A stretch of 64,000 nt of DNA from Sympetrum striolatum. Taxonomy: Eukaryota > Arthropoda > Insecta > Odonata > Libellulidae. Shown one piece after another: positions 45,343 through 56,000 of this stretch. Both the position numbers and the translations under genes were made by a program. A model generated the notes under the pieces. That model did not search any database. It saw nothing but the letters and a program-made list of their open reading frames with translations, and had not been told where the DNA came from. The stretch is from NCBI GenBank assembly GCA_947579665.1, contig CANPUZ010000065.1:1-64000 (forward strand), given 5' to 3'. Numbering within the stretch: position 1 is the first letter of the stretch; each line of letters opens with the position of its first letter.

Positions 45343-46289
45343 CTTGTTGGATCGAAGGTGGCAAGGCAGTCACGCTAGAATCTGTAAACTTGTACAACCA
45401 GATCACTTGTCGTCGCGACAAAGACTAGCAGGCAGCGACAGACCGCGCTCTGTGTGGCAGAGATGATACAATGATGTTTAATACAACTAGGCCTCCAGAC
45501 CGTCTCGCTGCCCGTCGCGACAGACCGCTTTCTGTGTGCCCAAGCCTTTAATGGGGAGTACATCAGTCATCTCCGTTTTGCAGATGATATAGTTCTCTTT
45601 CCAGCTAATGCAGAAGATCTACAGAAGATAGAACTCAGGATAAACCTAACAAAAACAAAGGTAATGTATAATTCTTTTGCAGTGCAAGAACCAATCAAAC
45701 TTCAAGAACAACCTCTGGATGTTTGCTTGGAATACACATACCTGGGACAACTTGTAACAACAAGAGAGAAAAACAGGATTAATGAAGTGAACAGAAGAAT
45801 AAAACTTGGCTGGAGTGCATTTGGTAGGAACTCACACATTCTGAAATCAATAATGCCAATGGTTTTGAAGAGGAAGGTCTTCAACCAATGCATTTTACCT
45901 GTCCTGACCTATGGAAGTGAAACTTGGGTGTTAAATGCTGCAATAACCCAGAGACTTCCGACAACGCAAAGGAGCATGGAGCGCTGTATGCTGGGAATCA
46001 CAAGAAGAGACAGGAAACGCAACACTTGAGTGAGAATGATGACTGGAGTTACAGACATCATAGATAAGGTAAGATCACTGAAATGGAGGTGGGCAGGCCA
46101 TGTTGCGATAAGAAACGACAACCGTTGGACATCTGCAGTTCTGAACTGGATACCAAGAGATGTGAAGAGACCAAGAAGAAGACCTGTGGACAGGTGGAAT
46201 AGAGACATCATCAAGTACTTAGGAGTAACGTGGCAACGAGAAGCTCAGGAATAAAATTGGAAAGTGATGATGGACTGATGATGATGACA

Positions 46290-47670
46290 TCCGGGGAAAC
46301 ATCTATATATAATAGATGAGTAAGAGTTGCTTGCATACTGCAAGCATATGAAATGTATTTATAATCTTTATTCACATGCCAAGTTTTGAGTTTCAATGTT
46401 ATCGGTAAGAGTTTAAAATAATTTTAAAAATCGTAGCATTTTCTTTCTTTTCAGATGCCTGGTGTCAAACCAAGGAACTATTGGCTGATGTTAATAGATA
46501 AAATAATTTGTTAGGAACTGATCTTAATTAATGCAAAGTTTGAAGTTTATGTCGTACCAAGAAGGTCCTGAAATAAGACTCCATTATCCCCTTCTTAAAT
46601 GCATTGGTTATTGCAAATGGCTTTCTGGGATCGAACCAAGGACAATCAAGGAAATCTAAAACATGTTTTCGAAATGTATCTATGATCTCAAACAATATGC
46701 CTGATTTCAAGATTCTATATTATTGTGAATGGGTTCAAAAATATTCTTAAATGTAGGATATGTTACTTGTAGTAGAGACGACTGGTGTCGAACCCAGGAC
46801 ATATTGGCTGTTGTTAATGCACAGTACGACTTCTTAGAACTTTTATTCAATGCAAAGTATGAAGTCGATATCATGCTGGGATCTATCTATCTATATTGTT
46901 GGGAAAGGGTTCAAAATAATTATTGAAAATCGGATCAGTTACTGATTGTAGAGACGCCTGGAGTCGAACCCAGGACACATTGACAGCTGGGAATGCACAG
47001 TTTGATTTGTATACACTTAGTCTTTCATAATACAAAGTTTGATGTCTTTATCGTGCCGGGAAGTACCTATAATTTGTTTCCGTTATCTCCGTAAGAAATG
47101 CATTGAGGAATTTAAATTTCCCTCTGGGATCGAACCAAGGACCATCAGCGAATATGTAAAATTTGATCCTGAAATTTATTATTGATCTCCAACTCCATGC
47201 CGAATTTCAAGTTTCCATGCCATCGGGAAAGGGTCCAAAAAAAATCTTAAAAATCGCCACAATGCAATTTAAACGGCCGATTTTTGCCCCGACCTAGCAT
47301 CGAACCCAGGATATTTTCCGTAAAACTCATTTATGTTTTCGATAGATCATGGCCATATATATAGGCTCCTTGAGTTTCGATTCTCTACCTATCCGGAAAG
47401 TATTTTTTTTTAATTCCCGAAAATCAAAGCAATGCATTTAAACGGGAAAAATCGGGACTTTGAGGCCCTCTGGAATCGAACCCATGACATCGAGGCTCAA
47501 AATCGCAATTTTTCTGGAGGTTATACGTTATGGCCAATATGTCGTAAAAATTTCAAGCCATTGACGCTAGTGGTTTAGCCTGTGACTTTGTATCCTCTCT
47601 AAATATATATATATATATATGATATATGAATGAATCCTTAGAAGCATCTATATATAATAGATAATAGATT
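46290..47670 (+). repeat. Composite B-box repeat, copy 3
   Basis: Perfect GGNNTCGAACC motifs at 46627-46637, 46784-46794, 46960-46970, 47126-47136 and 47472-47482, with degenerate ones near 46466 and 47300. The spacing is 157, 176, 166 and twice 173 bases. It is bounded on both sides by the ATCCGG(A/G)GAA...TATATATAATAGAT motif (about 46287 and 47640), so this may be the best-preserved unit in the window. Confidence 0.78.
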
Positions 47671-47895
47671 AGAGAATATTTTGCAACATAAGACATAATT
47701 TTTGGTGGAATAAAGTTAAGAATTATTTTAGTTTTAAGTTGTGACAAGAAGACTATGGATATAATTATGTATTTTTATGAACTAAATCTCGGAAAATCTT
47801 AAATTATATAGTAGAAGCGGCAACAACAAATAACATCAAATGAAAATTGTGTTAGATATTCAAATCCTTTCAAATTTTATTAGCTTCACATAAAG

Positions 47896-50110
47896 ATGAT
47901 ATCATTAGAGGTGTTATATTTTCTATTCAGGAAAAACGTAAGTTTTCATGAGTCGACTTCACTGAAGGAGGCTCTCCGAATCCTTGCCGAGGATGAAGAG
48001 AGTGAGGAAGATGTTAACGATTTCTTCATTTCTCCAACAGAAGAAAATGAGCTAACTGATGAAAATGAGGAAAGATTGGTTGAATCTTTTCACTGGCAAG
48101 CAAATGAGGGCACAAGCCGAGATTCAGTTGGCAACCAAGGAAAGAATCGGTGCTGGAGAAATCAATTGGAAAAAATAATCTGTGCAGAGAAAATGGATGA
48201 AGGGCAGCATCAAGTGTACGGGAAGCTGTTCTGAAGCAGATTACTGTTCATACTCTAAACTTAGCTGCATCTAATTGCTAGAGCTCTTCATCGATGACGA
48301 GCTTGTCGCATTCATATGGAACAAAGTGAGAATTACGCCCGATTTTTAATTGCCCCAGTCCACAAATTACAGCAGAGGAGATGCGAGCCGTCATTGGCAT
48401 TTTGATTGTCTTTGGATACAACGTTCTCCTGGAAAAAATATTACTTAGACGCAAAAAAGGATTTACATATTGAATTGCATAATGGAGCGATGAGAAGGGA
48501 CTGATTCTTCAAAATAATGAGGTTTTTACACTTAGCGGATAACACTAAGTTAGACAGTCAAGCGATGGGTTCTACAAAGTCTGGCCTACGATGAAAAGGA
48601 TTACACAGAGATGTTTGCATCATTTGGTGCCTTCCCAGCTCTTAGATTGCGGAGGAGAGATAATCAGATACAACGGAAGACACAGCTGCAAGCGATTTAG
48701 TAGAGGTAAACCGATACCATTCGGTTATAAGTCTGAACTCTGACGCTGGATACTCATTAATTTTGAATTTGAACCTCAGTGTCATGGGTTCGATTCCAGA
48801 AGGCCCCAAAGTCACGATTTTTCCCGTTTAAATGCATTGCTTTGATTTTCTGGAATTAAAAAAAAATACTTTCCGGATAGGTAGAGAACTAAAACTCTAG
48901 AAACTTATTGATAAGGTCAGGATCTATCGATAACATGAATGACTTTTACAGAAAATGCAAAAATCCGCCGTTTAAAATACATTGAGGTAGTTTTTCATTA
49001 TTTTTTTTGATGCACTTAACGAATTGATAGGAAGTTTGTGCTAGGCGAGAAGATGTATGGTAAGAATTAGTTTAAGAAAAATATTTAGATAAGACCGTAC
49101 TATTCCTGGGTTCGATGCCAGAGCACATTAACATTTCTCTCATAAGGAATATAAGGGAAAAGTAGGACGTCGTTTGAGGCAGTTGCAGCCAATATTTCTG
49201 CTTGAGTTTTCCCATATATTTAGAGACGGTGATCTGCTGTTGTTCTGCATAGTAATTATCAACAGGAAGACATGGGTTCTATGCTAGACGGAGAAATTGC
49301 AGCTAATTTAAAAAAATATTTTTTTCAATACTTTTTCTACTTTTGAGGACCCACTCGATATTATGTCGACTTGAAATTTGTGTTATCAAGATGCTTGCAG
49401 AATAATTTATACGAAAGACTTTATTGTCACATTTGAATAGATGTGGCTACAATGGAACAGGGCAATTCAGAAAGAACCGGATTCCGTAAGATTGTCCGCT
49501 ACCACCAAAAAATGATCTAAAAAAGGAGGAGAGTGGAAAGAGCGTCACAGCTATTTCTACATGCGAAGGAATAGGAATTTCTAAATGGCTGGACAATTTG
49601 GTAATTGTGGCAGCTTCAACAGCATATGGAGTTACGCTGTTGATGAAAGTTAAAAGATATTGTAGGAAACAAAAGAAAATTATTCAGCTTCCATAACCCT
49701 GCGTCATATCCAAGTATAATAAGCATATGGGTGGAACAGACCAAATTCATGAACACGTAAATTCACCGCAAATTGGTAAGATGTGATTTTTATAAATCAT
49801 TTACAACTCAGAGAATCGAATAATAATATTAAAGGGAATCCTCAGATCCAAGGACAAAATTAGAGTTTAGAAGAGAGATTGCTGTGGTGTACTTTATTCG
49901 GAACAAGACGGAATACAAACCATCCGGCGGACGACTCAGCAATTCTTCCACGTCATAAACTGGCTCCGTGAAAGAGTTGCATTTAATCGGTGACATACCG
50001 CAAAACAAGGGAAAATGCTGAAAATACGAAGAGTGTGAGAGTCGTGGGAGAACAATTCGTAACAAGTGCGATGTTGAGTTCTGTGTATGATATTTAACAA
50101 AGTACTTAAC
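47896..50110 (+). pseudogene. piggyBac-like transposase relic, split by a repeat
   Basis: The first part (47896 to about 48770) opens with an acidic N-terminal region (LAEDEESEEDVNDFF). In shifting frames it then reads ELFIDDELVAFIWNKVRI, FLHLADNTKLDSQAMG, GEIIRYNGRHSCKRFSRGKP and IPFGYKS, the conserved middle of piggyBac transposases. The second part (about 49410-50110) resumes with CGYNGTGQFRKNRI, ISKWLDNLVIVAAS and YNKHMGGTDQIHEHV. Between them lies an inverted copy of the composite repeat. Multiple stops and frame changes make it dead. A possible right end, CATCCTTGGAAGG followed by TTAA, is at 50354-50370; no left end was found. Confidence 0.8.
48771..49395 (-). repeat. Composite B-box repeat, inverted copy inside piggyBac relic
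   Basis: Reverse complement of the 47.3-47.5-kb monomers and further ones. Perfect B boxes now lie on the plus strand (GGTTCGATTCC at 48787-48797, GGTTCGATGCC at 49109-49119). Because it splits a recognisable piggyBac coding region, the composite repeat, or a piece of it, has moved. Confidence 0.75.
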
Positions 50111-50370
50111 AAAATAATTATAAAATAAAAACTTATATCTTCCAATAAAAAAATTTCATACAATATTGTTCTCAAATAAATAAGATTTTTTGCAATAAAA
50201 TGCTTTTTTTTAATTTCATCATGGCGCGCGCAATAGTAGAAGTGGGAAGGACTGACATGCCCATATGGGCAATATCAATATTATCTTGTTAATTTAGGTC
50301 ATCTGAATACCAAAATACTAAAATTAGGGTGATTTTTAAGAAAAGATAATTCTCATCCTTGGAAGGTTAA

Positions 50371-51233
50371 TGAGCTACTACTAAGCGTAAGAAATACTTT
50401 CGAAACCTTACAGAATGTATTTCATGACTGCATTCTACTAAATCTACTCTACTCCATTGAAGAATATTTAAATATGGATATCAACATCGTGTAATTCTTT
50501 AGCCAATGTAACTAACATTATGTTCTCTCTAATTTATTATGACGTGTAATTTTGTTCACAAAATTGCAAAATATGACAAAAATAAGTTACGTAAATCCAC
50601 AAACTAATCTAAACATGTTAAAAACAAAGGCTTTCAATCAGTGAGCAACTCTTCCTTCACATAAATATACTTCCATCTTAAAATGTTACCATCAAAATAT
50701 CCTTAAATTCTAAATAAAATAGGAATAGACGATACTGCAATTACCGTATAATTAAATTAACAGTCATAATCACCGTTGATGCATTACCGGAAATACAACA
50801 TTGTTTTCGAGATGAAATCATGATATGTGAAATTATTCCTCACATATTATCAGATGCCAACACAATTATAATCCACAATGGCATTATAACTGAACTTATA
50901 AAAAAATTAACTTGAATTGCATATGACGACAATTTCGTCTACACTAGAAACTATTAGCTAAGACCTCATGTCTACAGATATCATAATAATGGCAAATAAT
51001 CTGCAGAAAACACATACATCATTCGAACACCTTAAATATTTACTAAAAAGTAAACTGGGCTTCTCTAAATTGCATCCTAATCAGCTAAAAGGGCAATTAA
51101 GTTTATTTTCACGTATTGGCTACGGTAAAAACATCGTAAAAACTAAGCAATATACTCACCGAGTTTGCTTTCAAACAAAAAAGATCGATTTCGCAATATT
51201 TTCCAGAAAATAAATTAACGGGATCATACTTAC
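50371..51233. other. Spacer, no gene seen
   Basis: AT-rich. I looked on the minus strand for further E2F exons (dimerisation and marked-box regions) and saw none. The plus-strand frame at 50968-51213 has no recognisable motif. Confidence 0.35.
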
Positions 51234-51900
51234 TTCCATTGTATACTGTTCTTACACTTCTTCTCTATTAACCCAATGCCTTCCCATACGTTCGTAATGT
51301 CATATATACGTCTCTTCTGACGAACTGCCAGCATATCAGCTGCCTGCGATGAAAAATAACATTATAACCAACGTTAATCATGTATGTTTTCTACAATTTG
51401 AAGCCACGCCGTAACATACTACATTGATATACATCTTATCCTGGAATGGTAAACTATGCGATGCAGCATTGCTAACAATAGGACATTAATATTGCCAAAA
51501 CACGATCCGGGGCCGAAAGTTTCGATTTAAAACACACAAAATATGATTATTTCACATTTTATACACAAAAGTAGAGATAGTTGATCGATTAAATTAGTTG
51601 CAATCCGAAACATGTGCCGAATGACGCTCTTAGAACTTTGTAACGACCGCGGCTCGTTTCTCCCACTCCCTCGACGAAATAAACCCGAGGTTGAAAAGAA
51701 TTACACCGCAAACACGCACGTTTACTCACGATTTTGAGATCCAAAACTCCATCTTTGGCTTTCTACAGCAGGGAGGCGAAGCGGATAGTCAACAATCCGA
51801 GAGATTTTTCAAACCTTCTCTGCTGGTTGTCAGCATAGAGCTTACGTAATTAAGCTCTATGGTTGTCAGCCTTTTTCTCCAACAACTGTTTATGGAGGGG
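51234..51900 (-). pseudogene. E2F transcription factor DNA-binding domain, broken
   Basis: Two exon-like blocks on the minus strand. Block a (about 51900-51731) reads RFEKSLGLLTIRFASLL, a stop codon, then KAKDGVLDLKI, ending at a GTGAGT donor. Block b (51343-51234) follows a CATCGCAG acceptor and reads [20 protein letters not shown] then [16 protein letters not shown], ending at GTAAGT. Together they match the winged-helix DNA-binding domain of E2F factors (E2F4/5-like), which control S-phase genes with a DP partner. The junction is in phase. The stop at about 51751-51753 replaces a codon that is normally Gln (CAG to TAG). A 36-bp insertion upstream (51835-51870) brings another stop. No dimerisation or transactivation exons are seen. 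The retained intron means it is not a processed copy. Confidence 0.85.
51825..51870. other. 26-bp palindromic insertion with 10-bp direct repeats
   Basis: GGTTGTCAGC occurs at 51825-51834 and again at 51861-51870. Between them is a 26-bp inverted repeat with arms ATAGAGCTTA and TAAGCTCTAT around CGTAAT. It lies in the E2F-like block a. Removing the palindrome and one direct repeat restores an open E2F-like frame, so it looks like a tiny insertion with its target duplication. Confidence 0.8.
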
Positions 51901-53031
51901 TACGCAATATCGATGCTCGAATGTTTGCGCTTGGGCCGAATTTCAAGTTAAAATCTATTAAGCAAAAGAGAACTAAAAGCAATCAACAAATCAAAAGGCA
52001 TTGATATCAAACGTAATAATAACAGATTTTATTTTCAGGTATCGAGTTAAGGAATTCCGTCATCCCACTAGTTACAAGTATGTCCGATAAATTCACTAGA
52101 AATTGTTTTTGAAGTATGTTAATCATCTTGTAATATTACAATTTTAAGGCTACCAAGTCACATAATAACTAATTATCGAAGAAAATTATAATGTCAGAAA
52201 TTTGCATTTTGGTTTAATCGAAAGAAAGCTTACGTATTCTGTGTTTACGTTGTACCTTATCTTCTGATACCCCTCTCGATTTCATAGAACCATTGATTTT
52301 TATTTAATTGTGGAAAGAATTGGACTGTACAAATTAGCTGATCAGGTTGAACACTTTTTAAAAAATAATGAACATTAACAATGCCATATTTAGTATTTAA
52401 CGCGGTTGAATTTAATCTACTTCAATATTTCCCGTAGAGAATCAACGGGCGCTTCAGCTAGTTAGGATGTAAACACTTATTCCACATTTAACTGAGATAT
52501 ATTCTTAACTAAATAATTAAAAAATAAAAATGAACTGAAAACTATTTACAGACGTTTCCGATATATTATTTTCAAGTATCAGTTCATAACTCGTCAAACA
52601 TTATTAGCCCTTGAAAGTTTATAGAAAACTTAATTTCGTGCTAGCCGCCTTAAAAGGTTCTTTCTAGCTTATGTGCGTCTAAAAGCAATGTAGGCGAACA
52701 ACAAGCCTATTCGGCGGAATACCAAAGTAATATTAATCTTCTTATTTTATTACCGTTTTGATAAAAATTCTAAGTAAATATTTCTTATTTCGACAAACAG
52801 AAATCTATATAATTGCACTTTTGACAGCAGTCATCGCCGGCTCAGTCGACATATGTGTCTTCCACTCAAGAGCGTGTCGTGTCTGGCGCCTGGATCTAAT
52901 ATCTGTGTTCTGGTGTAATATTTCTGATACAATAAAATTTGTATCGGTGATAAGCACGGATATTGTTTATTATAATTCAAAACTTAGAGAGTTCATATAT
53001 TGGCTTCCATTATAATTTATCCTTCCCGAAG
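51901..53031. other. Upstream region of the zinc-finger gene
   Basis: No gene recognised. It should hold the promoter and 5' UTR of the gene starting at 53032, but I see no convincing TATA box or initiator. Upstream ATGs in 52758-53031 are not in a conserved frame. Confidence 0.35.
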
Positions 53032-56000
53032 ATGGGCGAATTTGTTATTAATTCCTTCTGTCGGCTATGCCTGAGAGAGACTTTTTCTCTCAGAAATATA
53101 TTCTCCAGCCAGACTCCTTCAGGTGAACTGATCTACCAAGTGTTGAACTACGTGTACGCTTTAGAGGTTAGTTTGTTAAGATGTCTTTTAGGTATACGTT
53201 GCGGTTGTTTTAAGTTTATCTTCCAACAACGACCACTTGGAAATGCAAATGTTTTGATTCCTATTAAATCTTATAGAGAAAACCGATATTTTTATATGAC
53301 GTATTTGATTAGTTTGGACGGTATTTCTCGAGAATGCAATGTCTTAGAGGGAGAAGTTTCATCCGAAATCTAGTGCCGTTTGTTTACACGAACGACTTTT
53401 GGGAATTATGTTTGCTTAGCGCTTGAATTCTCGCGGGATGATAGATGTCGCCGAAACTTGTGATAGCCTTTAATGGATTAATATTTGTATTTGTTAGATT
53501 TGCCCCGACGATGGTCTGCCACCTCTAATATGTGCACCGTGCACTTGGAAAATGCTCGAATTCAACAGCTACAAGATGAATGTTCATTTTGCAAAGGAAG
53601 AGATTGTAAAATTGTTGAACGAGATAAGGCCTGTGAGTACTCTCTCAATAAATGTTGAAGCGAACTGGTGTGAATTTCATTTAAATATATATTTCAGTAC
53701 ATTAAATGCACATCCGAAAAATTGTCTTACCTTAAATTACTTTTAGGATTGTGTGGAACAGGGACGGATCCAGGGGGGTGGTCCTGGGGGTCCGGACCCC
53801 CCCCGAAATATCACTTGTGCCTATTTTTCGAAAATTAAACTCAAATAATGCAAATAAACACACAATTTAATAAGCAATCACTAGGGAAAATATTCGAATT
53901 TGTCTAACACAATTCTAACGTCACGTTTGGGGAAGCCGAAATGTCTTTTATTTTAAAATTTTTTGATCGGACCCCCCCCAAAATTTTTCTCTGGATCCGT
54001 TCCTGGTGTGGAAGATTCTGGCAATAGCGAGAATGGTGACTCGCCTATAGAACCTGATTGTATACCTCCGGTGAGTTTATGGAAATGTCTATTATTAAGT
54101 CATTGTTTTGAAGTTATGATCACTGTTGAAAAAGCATAAATACGACATTAGTTGTTTTCCTAAATGCTGTGTTTATGGCCCATTTGGCATTGAGTTAAAT
54201 TACTAATGGCAGTAGTACAGAAGCTTAAGTAGTTGTTTACTATTTTTTTATTATTTATAAAATATCATGTATTACTTTTAAAGGATACAAGCAGTTTCTT
54301 AGAAGTACTATTGTTTGCTTACCTTTTTCGTGTACTTACCAAATTTGATATACATACGTATATAATGTACTCTAATTGGTAATTACATGTTTAATGAGTA
54401 TTTGACAGTTATGGTTATTAATATTTGATTGGGAAATATATTTGTACATTTTTCCAGGTTAATATCAAAGAGGAGATAGATATAGAAGAATGGCAGATGC
54501 CAGAGGATTTGAAAAGACCAATGGATACTGAAGTGAGTTTAATAATTATCATCTTTTTGGTTTCAATTGAGATTCTTTGATTTCCCAAATATGATACATT
54601 GACATAACTGTTCTTTTCTTTAGGGAGATGGCTATGAATCATTACTGCATTCAGACGGAAACATCATGAATATTCATCAAGAGTCAGCTTCATCAGAAGT
54701 GGTGAGCATTGAATTTATTCATTAATCATAAGTATTATGCTTACTTTGACTGGGAATTAAAATCAGAATAATGCTCAAAGAATGTTTTAATGATTTTAAT
54801 TTGTGTTGTACATTGTGTGCTAACTTTTTCTTATATTATTCTGAATTAATGAAAGCAACTTTTTTCCAATTTAGATAACGCAAGGGATAAACTTCAAGCT
54901 GAAGCAAGAGGAGCTGATTATTGACCAAGAGGAAGCAATTCAGGTAATTATACTTCTTGGTCTTGTAATTATGTTCTAATATATATATCTACTCTTTAAT
55001 GTCCATTTCTCAGACTTTGCTATATATTTATTTGGGTTGCAAATAGGGTTTGTGTTTAGAGCTCTCCACATTTAGTTGACAGTATTACTCTAATGGTCAA
55101 CGCAGTTCGGTCGGAAATTTCGGTGCAGATCAAAGCTCTAAATACCATGTGAATTACTACAGGTTATTATTTTTATAGGATAATAACGAATTATTGGCAA
55201 ACGATAGGTAGTACTTTTTTTTTTTAAAACCAGTTGTTACCTTTACTATATATCCGCATTGATATATATTTTTATGAAGTAACTAATATGAAAGGATGAA
55301 TTATGATATTACGTCATATGATGAAATATTTTTTTTCCGGGATGGAAAGCGTCAAATTCAATTGAAATTCACTCGCCCTTCCTTATTGGTTAGATGACTA
55401 AATAATGATATTTTCCATCTGAATGATGTCGTCTTATATTGGTGGCATAATCAAATAACCATTAAAAAATGCAATGAATTCTAAGATAAAAGTCTTCTTA
55501 CCTTTCCACTCAAGAATCCGAAAGGTGTCCAAATCCCTCCATATAAGTTGATGTGCTTGGCTGTGGCTCTGACGCATCTTCTGATGTGCTTGTCGACTGA
55601 GACGACGATGTAAGACGAATAATCAGTTTTTCTATATCGTCTTGCAAATTATCTGCCTGCCACATTTCCACTTTCATCACATGTTTTACATGATTTCACC
55701 AATTTTCAGGAGAAACAGCGCCGAAACTCTGTAATATAAGTATCTCCACATCTTTCTCCTTAAATTTTACATTCTTCATACCCACGTAATGCTTAATTTG
55801 CGCCCAAACCATTTCAATGGGGTTCAGTTGGCAGTGGTACGGTGGAAGTCGTAGAACAATGCATCCCGCTGATTTTGCAAGTTCGTCAACACTGAACTTC
55901 TCGAAATTTTCTCGAACTTGATCGACTAAAAATAATAAGTCTCTCTTCAAACAATCGTCATCGAAATTTATGTTATTACCAGTCAACCACTCTTTGATGC

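Larger units (their letters stand above)
42847..45547 (+). mobile_element. Complete PIF/Harbinger DNA transposon
   Basis: 2,701 bp with perfect 41-bp terminal inverted repeats that start AGGCTTGGGCACACAGAAAG. It is flanked by TAA (42844-42846) and TTA (45548-45550). A 3-bp TWA duplication is expected for this superfamily, and one base of the right copy seems changed. GTCGCGAC motifs recur just inside both ends. It encodes a DDE transposase (plus strand, two exons) and a MADF-BESS protein (minus strand, two exons), the two genes usually needed by PIF/Harbinger elements. The undamaged inverted repeats and transposase suggest recent arrival. Confidence 0.92.
40433..46254 (+). pseudogene. RTE LINE polyprotein (endonuclease plus reverse transcriptase), broken
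   Basis: Block 1 (to about 40909) is the end of an endonuclease: VITGDFNARVGQ, a WTRRGPNGTKNEIDYILVNR block and VIDHRIVRC. Block 2 (41727-42846) is a reverse transcriptase: KKGKAGGADGVLVEYLKAGG, IALLHKKGSKEDLKDCHPIS, the first catalytic aspartate in VDYEQAFDSV, and KGDGLSPTLFTAVLEEVF. Block 3 (45551-46254) holds the catalytic pair in SHLRFADDIVLF, then YTYLGQLVTT and LTYGSETW. Blocks 2 and 3 share one frame when the Harbinger and its target copy are removed. A stop at 46027-46029 then breaks the C-terminus, probably from a Trp codon (NT-stop-VRMMTG). The linker after FADD is shorter than usual, suggesting a small deletion. Confidence 0.85.
40433..46280 (+). mobile_element. RTE-clade LINE, interrupted twice
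   Basis: The RTE-type LINE occupies 40433-40909, 41669-42846 and 45551 to about 46280, ending in GATGATGATGA repeats as is usual for RTE elements. A CR1-like LINE fragment (40910-41668, minus) and a PIF/Harbinger element (42847-45547) split it. Composite-repeat sequence lies on both sides, so the RTE may have inserted into that repeat, but I found no matching target duplication. Confidence 0.8.

Noticed and set aside
40433..46280. Target duplication for the RTE LINE
   Set aside because: I compared the flanks GGGGTTCAA and ATGATGACATCC and found no matching direct repeat, so insertion borders are approximate.
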